Shown here piece by piece: positions 47,672 to 59,870 of a stretch of DNA of 64,000 nucleotides. The stretch's first letter is position 1. Each line of letters begins with the position of its first letter. A program made the position numbers and the translations under genes. Origin of the DNA: Nomia melanderi (taxonomy: Eukaryota; Arthropoda; Insecta; Hymenoptera; Halictidae); the NCBI RefSeq assembly GCF_051020985.1, contig NC_135001.1, positions 21,569,896 to 21,633,895 of the forward strand, in the 5' to 3' direction. The notes below the pieces were generated by a model. The model did not search any database. It had not been told where the DNA came from and saw nothing but the letters and a program-made list of their open reading frames with translations.

Positions 47672-47745
47672 GTACGGTGAGAGTTTGAATAAAATATCCC
47701 GCGCTCCTCCGAGCGTGAAATATTATAAAACAAATCTCACCGTAC
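47672..47745 (+). ncRNA. Pre-miRNA-like hairpin, unconfirmed
   Basis: A 74-base inverted repeat: an 11-bp perfect stem (GTACGGTGAGA/TCTCACCGTAC), then TTTG/CAAA past one bulge, an A/T-rich internal loop, and a GCGCTC/GAGCGT stem closing a CTCC loop. CGCGCG on both flanks could extend the stem. No TTAA tips are present. No known miRNA sequence was recognised, and either strand is possible. Confidence 0.3.
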
Positions 47746-48273
47746 GCGCGCGATATATTTCGGGGACAGGCACGCTGAACTGCCTAGTAGGATGAATTGG
47801 CAAAAGGATGGCATAGTTTTGTTTTCATTAACGATTTATGACGTATATCTGCTCACACGGTTTACCCCGCGGCCCTTCGTTCCTCCGCCGTATAAGCCAT
47901 TGTGAAATACGTTTATTAAATGCGGCCATATATAACCGACACAGGCGTGCATAGATACTACGTTCCCTTAATTGTGAGTAATGCGTGCATGTAAATGTTA
48001 AGCATTAATCCCGACTCTGTTATAATGTATTAGTTTAGGCCGCCATTTCGCGGCGAGTATTCATTTTCTGTTCTACAATCCAACTAATTTCAACCGAAAT
48101 CTTAGAACTGTGAACGTTCACAGACGCATTCAGCAATAGAATTACGTAAACATCAAGTCGATGTTATGCAATCTAATACAAAATCCTTACATCGTTGGCT
48201 TTCGAAACGCTAATAGACCAAGTATCACCAAGAGCAGCCAACTTCCGTTCAATTTCAATCTCCGCGAATTACT
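47746..48273. other. No gene seen
   Basis: Nothing recognised. Confidence 0.5.
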
Positions 48274-48524
48274 TTAACCCCTTGGCCTATGATTTCTTTC
48301 TCAACTCTGATCGATACAGATACTTTGTCATTAATAATTTATTGGAAAAAGAGAAAAATTCTAAGCATACGTTATGCCTATATTTCCTTTTAAGTATAGT
48401 AGATGATTCCAGAGGAATAATATTTACTTTGAATTCGAATGAACTGAGTAATATATATATTTGTTGAATCATGTAGAAATTCTTCACCACGAGTCACACT
48501 CGTTGTTGTAGGGCAAGGGGTTAA
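48274..48524. mobile_element. TTAA element, family C, complete
   Basis: Bounded by TTAA 48274-48277 (TTAACCCCTTGGCCTATG) and 48521-48524, 251 bp. The hairpin CGAGT/ACTCG is at 48490-48502. Confidence 0.85.
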
Positions 48525-48760
48525 TTATAAAATCATAACCGTGAACCATCCGTACCATCGAGTAACAAACTAAACCTAAGAAGCTCGAACCGCAGTCACC
48601 GAAACGACGCAATTACCTCGACGTTACCGATACCCCTTGATACACCGTGTACGCATAGCAGCTCAAGTGGCAGACGCTGTACCTGTTGGCTCGCAGCCAG
48701 CCAACCAACAGATCGTTAATTCGATACCGCGTACATACGGTAATGAAACGTTCCAATTAC

Positions 48761-49330
48761 CTTGACGTTCTGCCGGCGGTACTCCTTGGTGTGAGCCAAG
48801 TAATACTTATAAACGTGGGACGGCAAGGACCTCTTGGTCTCCTCGCCGATCCATCTCTCGGGCGTTTCGAGTGCCGGCGGTTTCGGTAGCCGCGAGCCGC
48901 CCGGCGAACGCTGACCGAGCGATCCGCCGGGCGAGCCTAGTCTAGCCGCGCTGACCGACTTGCTAAGGTGGTGCCCGGAGGACGAGCTGGGCGGCGGGTG
49001 CGTGTGGTAATACGGATTGGACGGCGGCCGCCTGTCAATGATATCGGCATGCCGGCGCGGCGACGGCGTGTCCGCGGAACGCTGCCGTCGCGGCCGTTCC
49101 TCTTGCGACTGCTGCGACTGCTGCGACTGCTGCGACTGCTGCTGCTGCTGGCCCGGTTCCGGGAAAGATGGGCGCACGTAGGACGCGGCGTATCGCACGG
49201 TGCACTGCTGCAACGTCAGCACCGGCCTCTGGCAGATTCTGCACGGCGGGTACACTTGCGGGTTCCACGAGTGGTAACAGCATCCCGGCGACCTGGAGCC
49301 AAGCGGGTCCCTGGTCGCAGGGTGGTTCAT
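48761..49330 (-). CDS. First coding exon of an unrecognised low-complexity protein
   Basis: An ATG at 49330 opens a 190-codon frame that ends AAG|GTAATT, a good splice donor in phase 0. An in-frame TGA lies eight codons upstream of the ATG; a GTG four codons upstream would add four residues but is unlikely. The start, residues 17-43, has CC-x-H, CRIC and a later Cys, which could bind zinc but matches no family I know. Residues 61-76 are a Q/S tract encoded by CAG/AGT-type repeats. Residues 80-125 are basic and then Pro/Ser/His-rich, residues 128-148 carry two SPGGS motifs, and 157-190 is a charged, possibly helical end (starting PERWIGEETKRSL). It uses the same strand and intron phase as the exon at 32603-33505, so it may be an alternative first exon of the same gene or an upstream gene. 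Product not recognised. Confidence 0.7.
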
Positions 49331-49947
49331 GACGAACTTCACATCGCATCAAGAACCGTCGCGTTCCTCTTCCAACGGGCCACCTACGCACGCCACCTTG
49401 CGCGTACCCCGCCTGACGCTACATCGTCGTTTCGCTGGTTGATCCCTTGCCCTGCACCGTGTACCTTTCACGTTTCAATAAACACTGTTCACTCACATCG
49501 CGGAGAGGGTGTCGACTCGTTCAACGGTTGGACGCATTTTTCGGGTCGCGCAGCCTTTGGAGAGGGATGATGAGGTTAGTGATAGAGAATGTCTGGAATG
49601 ACCTTTTGTTCTTGGTTTCGTTTAACGGGACGCATTTTTTGGAAGTTACGCAACCTTTGGAAGTAATGAGTTTTAGGGGAGCTGAAGAGTGTTTTGGGTT
49701 GCAGATTTTGAAAGGGTTGTTTAGAGCTGAGGAAACGAGGTGTTGTTTCATGTGGATTTCTGATGGAGTTATGATGTTCTTGATGGTTTCGTTTAATGGG
49801 ACGCATTTTTTGGAAGTTACGCAACCTTTGGAAGTGATGAGTTTTAGGGGAGCTGAAGAGTGTTTTGGGGTTGCAGATTTTGAAAGGGGTTGTTTAGAGC
49901 TGAGGAAACGAGGTGTTGTTTTATGTGGATTTCTGATGGGGTTATGA
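49331..49947. repeat. 171-bp tandem repeat upstream of the 49-kb exon
   Basis: Units 49614-49784 and 49785-49947 are nearly identical (two single-G insertions in the second), and a diverged partial unit lies at about 49521-49572 (GGACGCATTTTTCGGG..CAGCCTTTGGAG). Open frames across it arise because 171 is a multiple of three; the G insertions shift the frame, arguing against coding. 49331-49520 is the probable 5' flank or UTR of the minus-strand exon. Confidence 0.8.
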
Positions 49948-50776
49948 TGTTTGTTTTATCGACGGCGAGGAGAGGGTTACGCGGCTGTTCTGGGATTCCG
50001 AGAGTAGAAGTCTGTTATCGCGTGCACAAAGAGGAGTTTACAGGCGTATGAGGACTAACGAAAATTACACGACGCCATATTCGTCGTCTGGAGAGTAATT
50101 CGCACCTGACATGGGACACGGAAGTTTACTTTTGAAGAAACTAATGTTGGAAGAGCTACCTGCTCTGGGGGATTCCGCGAGATAAGCGTGACGTAATAAT
50201 AATCCGCGAATTGTTAGAAGAGTTGGATTTTTACTTGAGCTTTGAAATATGTTTCGTGCACCTCTGGAGTTCTACTCTGCCTTGGGTTCCAGTGAATTCG
50301 AAGTGTTCCTGAGAAATGAATTGCTCATCGATCGAACCGTTGGAAATTAAAGGAGACCAAGCCGCAAACTCGTCTTCTCGCGACGGCAGGTAATTAAATT
50401 CTCCACGCGCGAATCTTCCGGAGTTTAAGAAGTATTCTTTCGTGTTTAAGAGACGGATGTACGAATCATCGCGAGACATTGAATTCTACACTCGACAACT
50501 TCCGGACAATAGAAACAACTACGATTCTTACGAGGAAATTATCTGAATTCACGATTCGAGATTTTCATAACAATACGTTGAACCTGTTGTCCAACGTTCC
50601 TAATATATTCCCACCGAAGTTAGCGTACAGTTGAAGAATTCCACTGAATGGAATTCTGCCAGAGGAGGATCGAGGTGAGTCGATCGTGAGAGGATCGAGG
50701 ATCCAAATTTAATCAGCAGTTCGATACGATCGCCCTTGTTACGAGATGACTCTAGAGCTATGTTTTCTTTGTAGTT
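49948..50776. other. No gene seen
   Basis: Nothing recognised. Confidence 0.5.
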
Positions 50777-51215
50777 TTTACCCTTTGAACTCTGTAGGCT
50801 CCAATATTGCACCAGTTGTAATATTAACACTGGAACTACCGTACCAGTCGAAATGACTGGTTTCGATTTTTTAGCAATTATTGATATCTTTCGAATATTC
50901 GAAATGATTTTGAAAACAGTTTCATTTCAGTACTATAACGAATGTCTGCAGAAACTGAAAATAATTTATTCTTACAATTTTTATAGGAATTGCGTATTAA
51001 TCGTATTAAGTGCTCGGTAGTTCTAGTGTTAAATATTTTAATAAATCTTAAAGAAACTACCCTAAAATTATTCTATTTCCCACACATCCAAATTTTCCAT
51101 TGAGAAGGAAAATAAAAGATCGAAGAAATGTTACAGCATTCCTCATTTTCGCTAGGAATACGATAAAAATTAGTTGCTGATAGATTACAAAACAACCTAG
51201 AGTGCTAAGGCTTAA
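50777..51215. mobile_element. Family J element interrupted by family G
   Basis: J starts TTTACCCTTTGAACTCTG (50777), is split by G at 50824-51032, and ends at TTAA 51212-51215. Removing G and one TTAA restores the sequence of the intact J at 39515. Confidence 0.85.
50824..51032 (-). mobile_element. TTAA element, family G, complete, inside J
   Basis: Bounded by TTAA 50824-50827 and 51029-51032, 209 bp, reversed relative to the 40.5-kb copy. Its hairpin CCAGTC..GACTGG is now near the left tip. Confidence 0.85.
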
Positions 51216-52499
51216 ACGTCGCTCGCATGTTTTTCTCTTCGTTCCTCGCGTAACGGGAATCGTCGTATTAACGAACAGGTTTTCATGGTTCCATGCAAAC
51301 TGAGATTTCTCCGTTAACGTGAAATGGGAAATTCTAGTGCGCAGGCTACTGCGGATTTTCTGCATTTATTTCAATCCGAGTGGTATGAGACTCGTCAGTA
51401 TACTAATGAGTTCCGTCGAATTTCAGTGAGGTTTTCGAAATTTTCACGCGTAAGTAGCGACGAATAGCAAATAACCATGATAAGAGTCGTGAGAACTAAC
51501 CGATCAGACGCATGTTCCTCAACCCAGATCGAACGATCTTACAGCGCGTGCCCTCGGTTATAATACATCAGCCTCTACAATACACTCGTTTCTGACGAAT
51601 GGGCTGTCGGTTTATTTAACGAATAACTCCGAGAACATCGCGGGAGTACGCGTAGATCGGAGTCCCGTACAAAGGGGAAGGAATTTGAAAAGGGAAACCG
51701 TGAACGACAGTGAATACGGGATAGCCTCGACTGAAGAACAGCTCTCTTTGCCGATACCCGGGCGGCGCAGGACGCGAACTGTGCGAGGGTGTTCGCGCAT
51801 AAATTCGAAAAATTTCAAAGGAACGCCGTTCCCGACGATTTCCGAGTCCCTTTCGGGGGAAATCAGGCGGGCCATTTACCGAACGGGCCTACGCGCCGCT
51901 CGAACGGGCGCCCGATCCCGGCCGCCATCTGCGCAGGAAACGTGATTTCCAGAACGCTCGCCCCAGACGAGAGGGATTCCTGTCCGAAAAATGGGACGCC
52001 GAACAGATGAAAGGCCAACTGCGTACCAATCGAACGTATTAAGGTCACTTCTGTCCGACATCGTTTCCTTTGCAGGTGAAATAGCGAGAATTTACTGCTA
52101 GCTTTGCCGCGTCACGCAGCGTGAAACGCTCAATCTCCTGAAAACTGCGCGCCATTCGTATCGCCGTGTTCTAACGAAACACGAGCCTGCCCCCGAAACT
52201 GACGGGACTCTCTGATTTCCGAACGGCTCGCACGAGAACGCGTGGCCGACCGAAAATACGATTGCGCGCCGCTCGGCCAAACACCGTTCAACCGGCCATA
52301 AATCTCGGAACCGTGGAATCTTTCGGTCCCTCGATTTACGCGTGTGTAAACGAATTCCGACGGATTATGGGTTTGATGAGTTATCGGCGTTTACTTTATA
52401 CTTTCGACGGAAATACACGGGTGAACTGTCGAGTAACGAGGGGTGACGCTTGCGGTACGCTGGTAGCTTTCTATGTGGTTTCGAAGGTAATTAGAATCA
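51216..52499. other. No supported gene
   Basis: 51.6-52.3 kb is moderately GC-rich with several overlapping frames of under 90 codons, none with splice support. Confidence 0.45.
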
Positions 52500-52898
52500 T
52501 TGACCAGTTAACTTGACGAGTATACGCGTCATCTTGAAACTCTTAACCCCTTATAACAACGCGTGAGACTCGTAGTGAAAATTTTAAATTTAACAAATGT
52601 AAATACTACTCAATTCCCTTGAATTCAAATTAAATATAAATCTTCTGTTATCAGTTATTATATTCTACGGCAAACATAGACGTAAAATGTGCATAGAATT
52701 TTTATCTTTTTTCGACAAGGGGTTAATGGTGCTCTTTCAAAGATGGATTATGCACCTTTTGAGACGAACATGTAATTCTTCTTCGTTTCGCTTTAGTTAA
52801 GTGCATTTCGCCTGCATTTAACGAGTATACGCTTCACTATTCCATTTTATTGCGACAATGAGAGATTTTTCAAGCTAAATTCCACACTTAACTGTTAA
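52500..52898. mobile_element. Family S element interrupted by family C
   Basis: S begins TTGACCAGTTAACTTGACG, is interrupted at TTAA 52543-52546 by a short C copy ending at 52723-52726 (TTAACCCCTT..CAAGGGGTTAA), resumes (GCATTTCGCCTGCATTTAAC) and ends ACTTAACTGTTAAG near 52898. Confidence 0.65.
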
Positions 52899-54664
52899 GT
52901 GAAACAGAGAGTTGTTAGTTCGAATGGATAATGTACGATCGAATATCATCGAATGAAAGATTTAATTTTAGAAATCTAATTAAGTTTCGAGAGGAGTTGT
53001 TAGATTGAACACGTTTCTCGCCGTAGCGAGGGATCGAGTGATTGTTTAAGCTAAGTTATCGACAGCGTGATTCTAAGATGATCGTGGAGATTTCGGGTTC
53101 GCGGCGGCGCGTAGCAACGATGTTTGTCATGTATGAGAATATAATCCCTAAGGAAGCAGCGTGAACGAAAAGGGGTCGGGGGACATTTTTTAATAAACTG
53201 TTCCATGTGCCTAAAAGTAACATTGATCCGTTGTCTGATTTTCACTTCGAAAGTTTAATTATTCGAAAGTGTATCGACGAACACTATAGCCAAAATAAAT
53301 GCAGAACAACAACCGTTCCAAAAGTTAAATCGTGAATACGAGTTTCAATTTGATTTCTATAGGACGACTTTCCATAAAAAATGTCCACTTCCTTCCGGCG
53401 AAACCAGCGATCCCAAAGTGGAACGGTACTCGGGACCGATGAAGCGGAACGTGTTAAACACGAGCCGTACAAATGGCGCCCGGCCGTCTGGCAGCAGCCT
53501 CCTAATTCGTAATGCTGCCGGTAAAAAATGTCGGTCCCCTCGCTCCGCCTAACCCCGTTCTACCGGACCGATGACGATGATTAGTGCAACGGATCGAGCA
53601 AGCTCCACACGGATGTAAGAATGATCCCCGTGTTCCGAGTGATATTCAGATCAGCTCTCGACGTGCTCTCTGTTTGCGAAGGCACCGCGGCCGGCCGACA
53701 TCGAGGGCGAGTTTTGGGCACCACGCCATAAAATGAGTAAAGTGTACTAAGCGTTTTCGTCTGGCAGCCAACTTTCCTTTCTCTCCCGCGACTCGCCGAC
53801 CCAACGCTCTCGCGAGAGAGCCGCCCGGTCTCTCGCTGTCGTACATTTTCCTAACCCTCTCCTTAGGTATTCGCATGTTCCTCCGCATTTCCATTTCCTT
53901 AAACTCCTATTTCCAGCCCCGGCGTTCCCCGGGGAATCAGCCAGGGGTGAAACTTCGAACTGCAGGACCTTGACAGGATTGGCACTATCTCAAAAGCGCT
54001 CCTCGCTCTTCCCTTTCATTTTCTCGTCTTTTCCCCCGTTTTTTTTTCTCTTTTTTCCTCTTTTCTTGCCCCTTTTCCTCCTTTTGGTCCCCTTTCGACG
54101 TAGACGGACACCCGACTGCGTAAAAATTCCGATTCAAATGCGAGCCGGTCGCGAAACGGCGGCACGAACTGCTGTACACGATCGAACGCGGAAATTTTAT
54201 TCGAATAATCTAAGGCCGCGCTGTAAGATTTTTATGGAAGCTACGAAAACGTGTTGTACATCTGAAAATAAAACGCCACGGACGGACGGAAATACTTTAT
54301 CGATTCGAGGTATGACTTCGGAATGGGAATTTTTTTCATCGATCGTGTTTCGAGTTTCGGAAGTCGGGCGCCTTGAAAACGTAATTCGAGCTAGCCGAGC
54401 TATGAATTTTTCAAACGGTGGAAATTTTGGGAAACAGGGGAGACAAGTTTATTATCTTCGTCGGATATAGAAATTTAGCTGGAAAATAGGAGTGTAATTC
54501 TCGAAGGGAATAATGGAATATTTTGACAAGAAAAATGAATAATCATGATAAATTCGATAAATACGATTACTAATACTATAATAAAAAAGAGAATTTCATC
54601 TTACTGCTTGTAATATACACAATCTCATTCTCTGGCGTACAGTTGAATAAATATTAACAAACTA
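52899..54664. other. No supported gene; pyrimidine tract at 54.0 kb
   Basis: 53.4-53.96 kb is GC-rich. 54001-54096 is almost pure C/T, followed by a 166-codon frame without domain or splice evidence. Confidence 0.45.
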
Positions 54665-54832
54665 TTGCAAACTTATAAAATTTTGAATTCGATATTAAAC
54701 CTTGTGTAACGTATCAATACATAAAACATCGAAGTAAAATAGCTCTGTCTCTTAATTTATAGATGTTAATATTTAGTCAGAAAGTAAAGAATATTTTCAA
54801 TGAAAAATATTGTCGATTGCAAAGGGTTAATC
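54665..54832. mobile_element. TTAA element, family A, left end missing
   Basis: A interior (AACATCGAAGTAAAATAGCT) leads to TTGCAAAGGGTTAA at TTAA 54829-54832. The other tip is not found. Confidence 0.7.
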
Positions 54833-54836
54833 TCGT

Positions 54837-55029
54837 AACACTAGCTTTACGAAACGCGTCACTTTGACACATAGAATTTGATAAACATTATTTACTAAAT
54901 GTTTACGTCGATTTTGATCAAATGTCTATTTTAAAACCACTAATTTCTAAGATCTAAACGAATGAATACTCATTTTGCTAGGAACCGCAGAATAAACTGT
55001 ACAATAAAGATACGTAAACCTAGTGTTAA
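54837..55029. mobile_element. TTAA element, family D
   Basis: Left tip is a mutated GTAACACTAGCTTTACG; the right tip GTAAACCTAGTGTTAA closes at TTAA 55026-55029. It lies 5 bp from the A element. Confidence 0.8.
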
Positions 55030-56865
55030 CTTGGAAGGACAGCAATGTAACTTCCAGAAACCTCGAAGCCACTACTTTATTACAGTCATTTGTTATCCTT
55101 CCAGAAAATATTCTATACAATCTGATAAAATATTCCGCGGTAGAAGAATACGCGCTGGCGTCCATCCAAAAACGACGTAATCAGGCTAATAAACAGGGTT
55201 GGTACAGGCGAAGCCACACTACACGATCGCGGTGCCTCCGAATTTATGGAAAAATATGTTTGCAGATCGCGCCGGATCGCCGAGGCGTGTTGCCCTCGTG
55301 GAAGCATTACATTTATTAATCCACCCTTCGCTAACAGAAAAATTATTCGGTGAATCTTTTACCCGCGGCTCGTCGAACGAGCATCCGTTTCATCTACTAA
55401 TTGGACAACTGCCCCGGGAAACGACGTGTAATTTAAATAATCGTCCCGATAAGAACTATCCCGATTATTAACAATCCGGTTCATCGGCGTTTCGACGATT
55501 GGCTTATTATGCGTCGCAGCCTAAACTAGTGATTCGATCAATTACTAATTAATTTGCTCTAGCATGTTTATCGACCAGCAGCCAACTCGGTAGGTAAACT
55601 CGGGATCAAATCCCAAGATTTATCAACGCGGGCAAACGTTGTAGAAATTCATATCTGCTGTTTGTCTCGCGATTGGGAACAGATATACCAGAAACAAACG
55701 CAAACATTTGAAAAAACATCTACTTATCAGCAGTCGGTCAATGGTCCGTTCAAAATCGATGTACGAATTGAATTGCATGAAAATGTACTCGGAAAATAGA
55801 TTTCAGACTCGTAAAACTGAACTTTTCTATCCGATTACCATGAATTGTTTATACTGGCACTAATGTTAGAAATCTTGACACCGGTACAACACGAGTGTCG
55901 CTGTTTTACGGCATAAAAACCGACGAGATCGCCTATGCACGTTTTAAGTAGATACGACCGAGGATGGTCAGACACAAATGAAAGTGGCTGAAACATTCGC
56001 GGATTAAATTCCCCGGAAGAGGAATCCCGTAAAAAGTGTTATCCGTATTCCCAAATTGGTTTTGCATGTGGAATCATATCGAATTTATTTGGATACGGAA
56101 TTTTTCATCGTAACGCGCGCCGCGCTCTTTTATTTCGCATCAAATGCCCGGCGCGCGACCAGTGTATAGATCAATATCATACAAGATAAATCCACAGAGA
56201 TACGGCCTATGGATTATATTCCTTCCAGCGACGCCGGGAGAGAATGCTCTCCTTCGCGGATCCTTTGATCCTTTCGAACAGTGTATTTATTATTCCGAAG
56301 TATTGGGCGTGATAACGACGTCTAATGGAGAACACAGGCGCTGCCTTCAAACTCAATAGAGAACACACGAAAGAAAAAAATCCTCGTTCGGTATTGTCGT
56401 TCGCGCGAGGAACGACGACAGAGAGAGAGAGAGGGAGGGGAGGAGGGAGGGGAAGAATATGCACGTACACGGTGCAGTGCGCGTGTGCTAAATCAAAAAC
56501 AGTATCACGCTAGGAAAGCTAAGGGGGAGAGATGAGCGCGGAATGAGCGCGTTTTTATGCTCGAACGCAAACAAAGAGGCTCGATGACAAAACCTGCATG
56601 GCCTGAATGCTTGCCCGTAGGAAACACAAGAACTAGTAATATCGCCATATTCCCTGAGGGTGCTGATCACGTGGTTCGAAGGAATCTTAACTCCCCCCGG
56701 CCCCCGTCCCGCCGAAAGAAGTGTGGTTTAGGCGAACGAATCGACAACACGAAAACGCGCGTACAACGGACGCTGAAAGTTCACGTCTCTTTTAGATGTT
56801 TAGGGAAATGATACGATGACTGGGGAAATTTCAGTGTATACGTATCCAAAATAATTTTCTTGTAA
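55030..56865. other. No supported gene; GA microsatellite at 56.4 kb
   Basis: A GA-rich run lies at about 56418-56456. Other frames are short and unsupported. Confidence 0.45.
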
Positions 56866-57089
56866 TTAACGCTAAAACTACCAGACGCGTCAAAATGACT
56901 CATAATTGATGTCTTTTTGCAATTATTAAAAAGATAACAGATGTTTCTCTGGAAAATGACTAAAGAAATTGATTTATCGATACGAAAACTGATTTATAAA
57001 TCAATTGAAGTCTCAATAGATATACCCTTGGAGATTCTATAGAGAAATTTCGAAAAGTCAATTTAACTGCTCGGTAGTTTCAGTGTTAA
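56866..57089. mobile_element. TTAA element, family H, complete
   Basis: Bounded by TTAA 56866-56869 (TTAACGCTAAAACTACC) and 57086-57089 (CGGTAGTTTCAGTGTTAA). It shows that H exists outside the G-H-G composite, where its left end is missing. Confidence 0.75.
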
Positions 57090-57330
57090 CCCTTGGCGGT
57101 CCTCGAGTGAGACTCGACATTCTATTTTATTGCAACCTCTACCTGTTTTAACAATTTTTTCTATATTTATTTGTAGTGTCACAATTGTATTTAAAGGTAA
57201 CATTTCAATGACTCCCAAATATTGTTGAATAAATAAATAGAGCGTCGTATTAAGCTGTAATTGAATGAACTAACGTCGACGTGAACCTCAAAGTGAGAAA
57301 CCAAGAGCACTTCGGACCGCAAAAGGTTAA
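57086..57330. mobile_element. TTAA element, family N, complete
   Basis: Shares its TTAA with H, starts TTAACCCTTGGCGGTCC, has the hairpin TCGAGT/ACTCGA at 57103-57117 and ends GGACCGCAAAAGGTTAA at TTAA 57327-57330. Confidence 0.8.
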
Positions 57331-57539
57331 AAGATGTCAGAATAACAAGTGGAAGAAATAAGTTTATATGAACTTTGAATTGTAATACAGTCTGTGATCA
57401 ATAGATAGTACAATAAAAAATAAAACAATTAATTTATACGTATTTCGGATTGTAAGATATTCTCTGATTAAAAGATGTCAGAGTAACAGGTAGAAGAAAT
57501 AAGTTTGTATGAACTTTGACTGTAATATAGTCCACGAGA
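57331..57539. repeat. Direct repeat, about 67 bp
   Basis: AAAAGATGTCAGA.TAACA and the following 50 bp at about 57329-57395 recur at about 57473-57539, about 143 bp apart. Confidence 0.65.
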
Positions 57540-58276
57540 GTAAGTAGAGTATAGTAGTAAAGTACGTACAACATATACTGCTACACAGATTCATTTCGTA
57601 GTTACATGGATTTCACACGTTTCTGAATTCTTTCCGAAAATTTCTCAAGGTGGCTATAAGTACATTAAATCCCACCGAAAAATCGATTTCCCTGTCGTTT
57701 ATATAATTCGTGTCCGCATTCTGGGCATACCCTCAAAACCTTTCAAACATTTCCGTTGCACAACAGTTCGGGTAAAGAGAAACATTGACCGTGTTATGCG
57801 TTCTGGTTCATAGTTTACTAGCCGAGCAGGCTTATTCTACTCGTTTGCCGGCAGAACAGGTTGTTAATTGATTTCGGCAGACCGCTGTGCCCGAGGAATT
57901 ACTAGGGAACACGGAGGTACGTTAATATTGCATATTCGTGGAAGTACAGTCGGTTAGGTTGTTCTCTTTAATTGAGTTCCCTTTCTTCGTTAATTATTCT
58001 ACTCGGTGAGTTTGTTCTAATTTTATTCGCAACGGTTTAGTTAAAAAAGCTGAGTCTGTTTAATTGGATAATTATGTGCTCGCCGACGCTCTCATGGTTA
58101 CAAAATGGAGCAACCACTGCGCGAATTTACAACTTCTGTACTGATCCACTTTTAAAAATAAAATTAAGATGAAGTTATACGTCATTCGGTCAGAATTGAT
58201 GAATAACTGGACGAGTGAATAATAAACGAAGCGTCAGACGAACGAAATTTTATTAGACATGTGTTTAACAATTCAC
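57540..58276. other. No gene seen
   Basis: Nothing recognised. Confidence 0.5.
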
Positions 58277-58479
58277 TTAGCCCTTTGCACTCGACAGGCG
58301 ACTCTCATTCGCCATTTGATTCGACACACGGAATTATGAACACTGAAATTCAATTTTCAATTAAGTATCAACACATGAACCTTCCAAATAAATTAGCTCC
58401 AACCCTTAATTTATGTAAAATGTCAACAGAAACTAATAAATATTCACGACGAAAAATATTGTCGAGTGCAAAGCGTTAA
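58277..58479. mobile_element. TTAA element, family A, both tips mutated
   Basis: Starts TTAGCCCTTTGCACTCG and ends GAGTGCAAAGCGTTAA at 58476-58479; the interior matches the 22843 subfamily. Confidence 0.8.
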
Positions 58480-59820
58480 ATCGACGTTCTCGAAATCGAA
58501 ATGTAAAAATCAGTGAATTTAACGAACAAATCTCAATCTGTTCATGTATTTACATTTCAACCATCAATCGCCGCGTCATTTTATTGCATCGCCGGGCAAT
58601 GAGGTTAGAGAATAAAGTCAACGACTGAATACTTCAATTACGTGCTCGATCTTCCTACACGAGAACTCCGATTCTTTTCATAAGATACCCGGAAATGCGG
58701 TGATACGTGCGCGGACAGGAAATGCGGGATCGCAAGAGATATCTGGAACGAACGGATAGAGGATTAGGAACAATCGTTCCCTTCTTGATTCCTCTGCGAA
58801 TTACGTCAGAACATCACGTGCGCCGGCCAAGACATATTCGACGAGGAATTTTTCAAAGGAGTTTATCGTCCAGCTCGAAATAAACGGAGAAAATGAATTG
58901 TCTCGAGCGGAAGTACGATTCTGAGAAGCGGCGCGGTTCATATGCATAATTTATTCCTGATGGCGCATCCGAAAGACTCGCTATCGAGACCGTTTCAAAC
59001 GAAACAGCCGAATCGCCACTCTCGGGGCATCATTTATTCGGCAGTCGGGGAAATTACTTTTGAATTATCAAACTGATATCCGACTCGTTCGTTATGCCTC
59101 GGGTAATAAACGTTCCCCGAAAGAAATTCAACTTATCTCGAATGTAGATCGGACGTTGACCTGTTCGGAATGGTTCAATGTACCGTCTCGAGCAGCTTTT
59201 TTCGTATCGGGTCGTTTGCGCGAGAAAAATAGTATCCGATTTTGCCAAGCTGATTGCCAGCGACCGCGATTTGGCTGCCACGCAGACCGTCCCTGCATAA
59301 CATTCTTATGTATCGCGTAATGTTCAACGCAGCGATAAATCCCCATCCAACGACGACGCCTCTTGCGTCCCCCTCGTTCGGCGCAGACGCTAATATCCCG
59401 GACGTCGGGGGCCGAGCAGCCGAAAACCCTATTTTTTACGCCCGCTACGCTCCTCGACGGGCAAGTTTTCCCCCCGTTACGCTCCAGCCAAGGAATTTCT
59501 TTTCGTCGCTGTTATTTCGCAGCTGCACGAAGAAAATACGGTTTGATTAACTCCACGCGGCGCGGCCCGCCGCTACCAATTACTTTATGGACCGATATTA
59601 CGCAAAAACCCATGAAAGTATTCGTTTATTTGTCCCTCACGGCGAGGGATATTGTTTCATTAATTTACGAGGGTTACCGGAAAAATTGTTTGAAATGCAC
59701 GTTTCGCAACGGATCTACCTTGCCAGTTTTGTGGTAAATCTGGGAGAACTGTGGAAGATTTTTGAGAATAATTTGAATTTTATTGCGTGAATCGAACTGT
59801 ATATTTTTTGAGTATATTCT
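58480..59820. other. No supported gene; GC-rich 59.3-59.6 kb
   Basis: Frames of up to 124 codons at 59.25-59.79 kb have no splice or domain support. Confidence 0.4.
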
Positions 59821-59870
59821 TTAACACTTTGACTGCTACGTCACCCAAATACGGGTGACGCCATTTTTAA
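59821..59870. mobile_element. Orphan TTAA-element end with hairpin
   Basis: TTAACACTTTGACTGC is followed by GTCACCC/GGGTGAC at 59840-59859 and cut by family F at TTAA 59867-59870. It has the layout of a hairpin end of a family otherwise absent here. Confidence 0.55.

Noticed and set aside
48968..49570. 200-codon plus-strand frame and 118-codon second minus frame at 49 kb
   Set aside because: Shadows of the 48761-49330 exon; low-complexity Leu and Ala runs come from reading the CAG repeat in other frames.
49447..49947. 166-codon plus-strand frame with an internal protein repeat
   Set aside because: It is produced by the 171-bp tandem repeat (a multiple of three). Single-G insertions change the frame between units, so there is no selection for coding.
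53970..54470. 166-codon plus frame
   Set aside because: Its first third is a pyrimidine tract translated as Phe/Leu/Pro; the rest has no recognisable feature.
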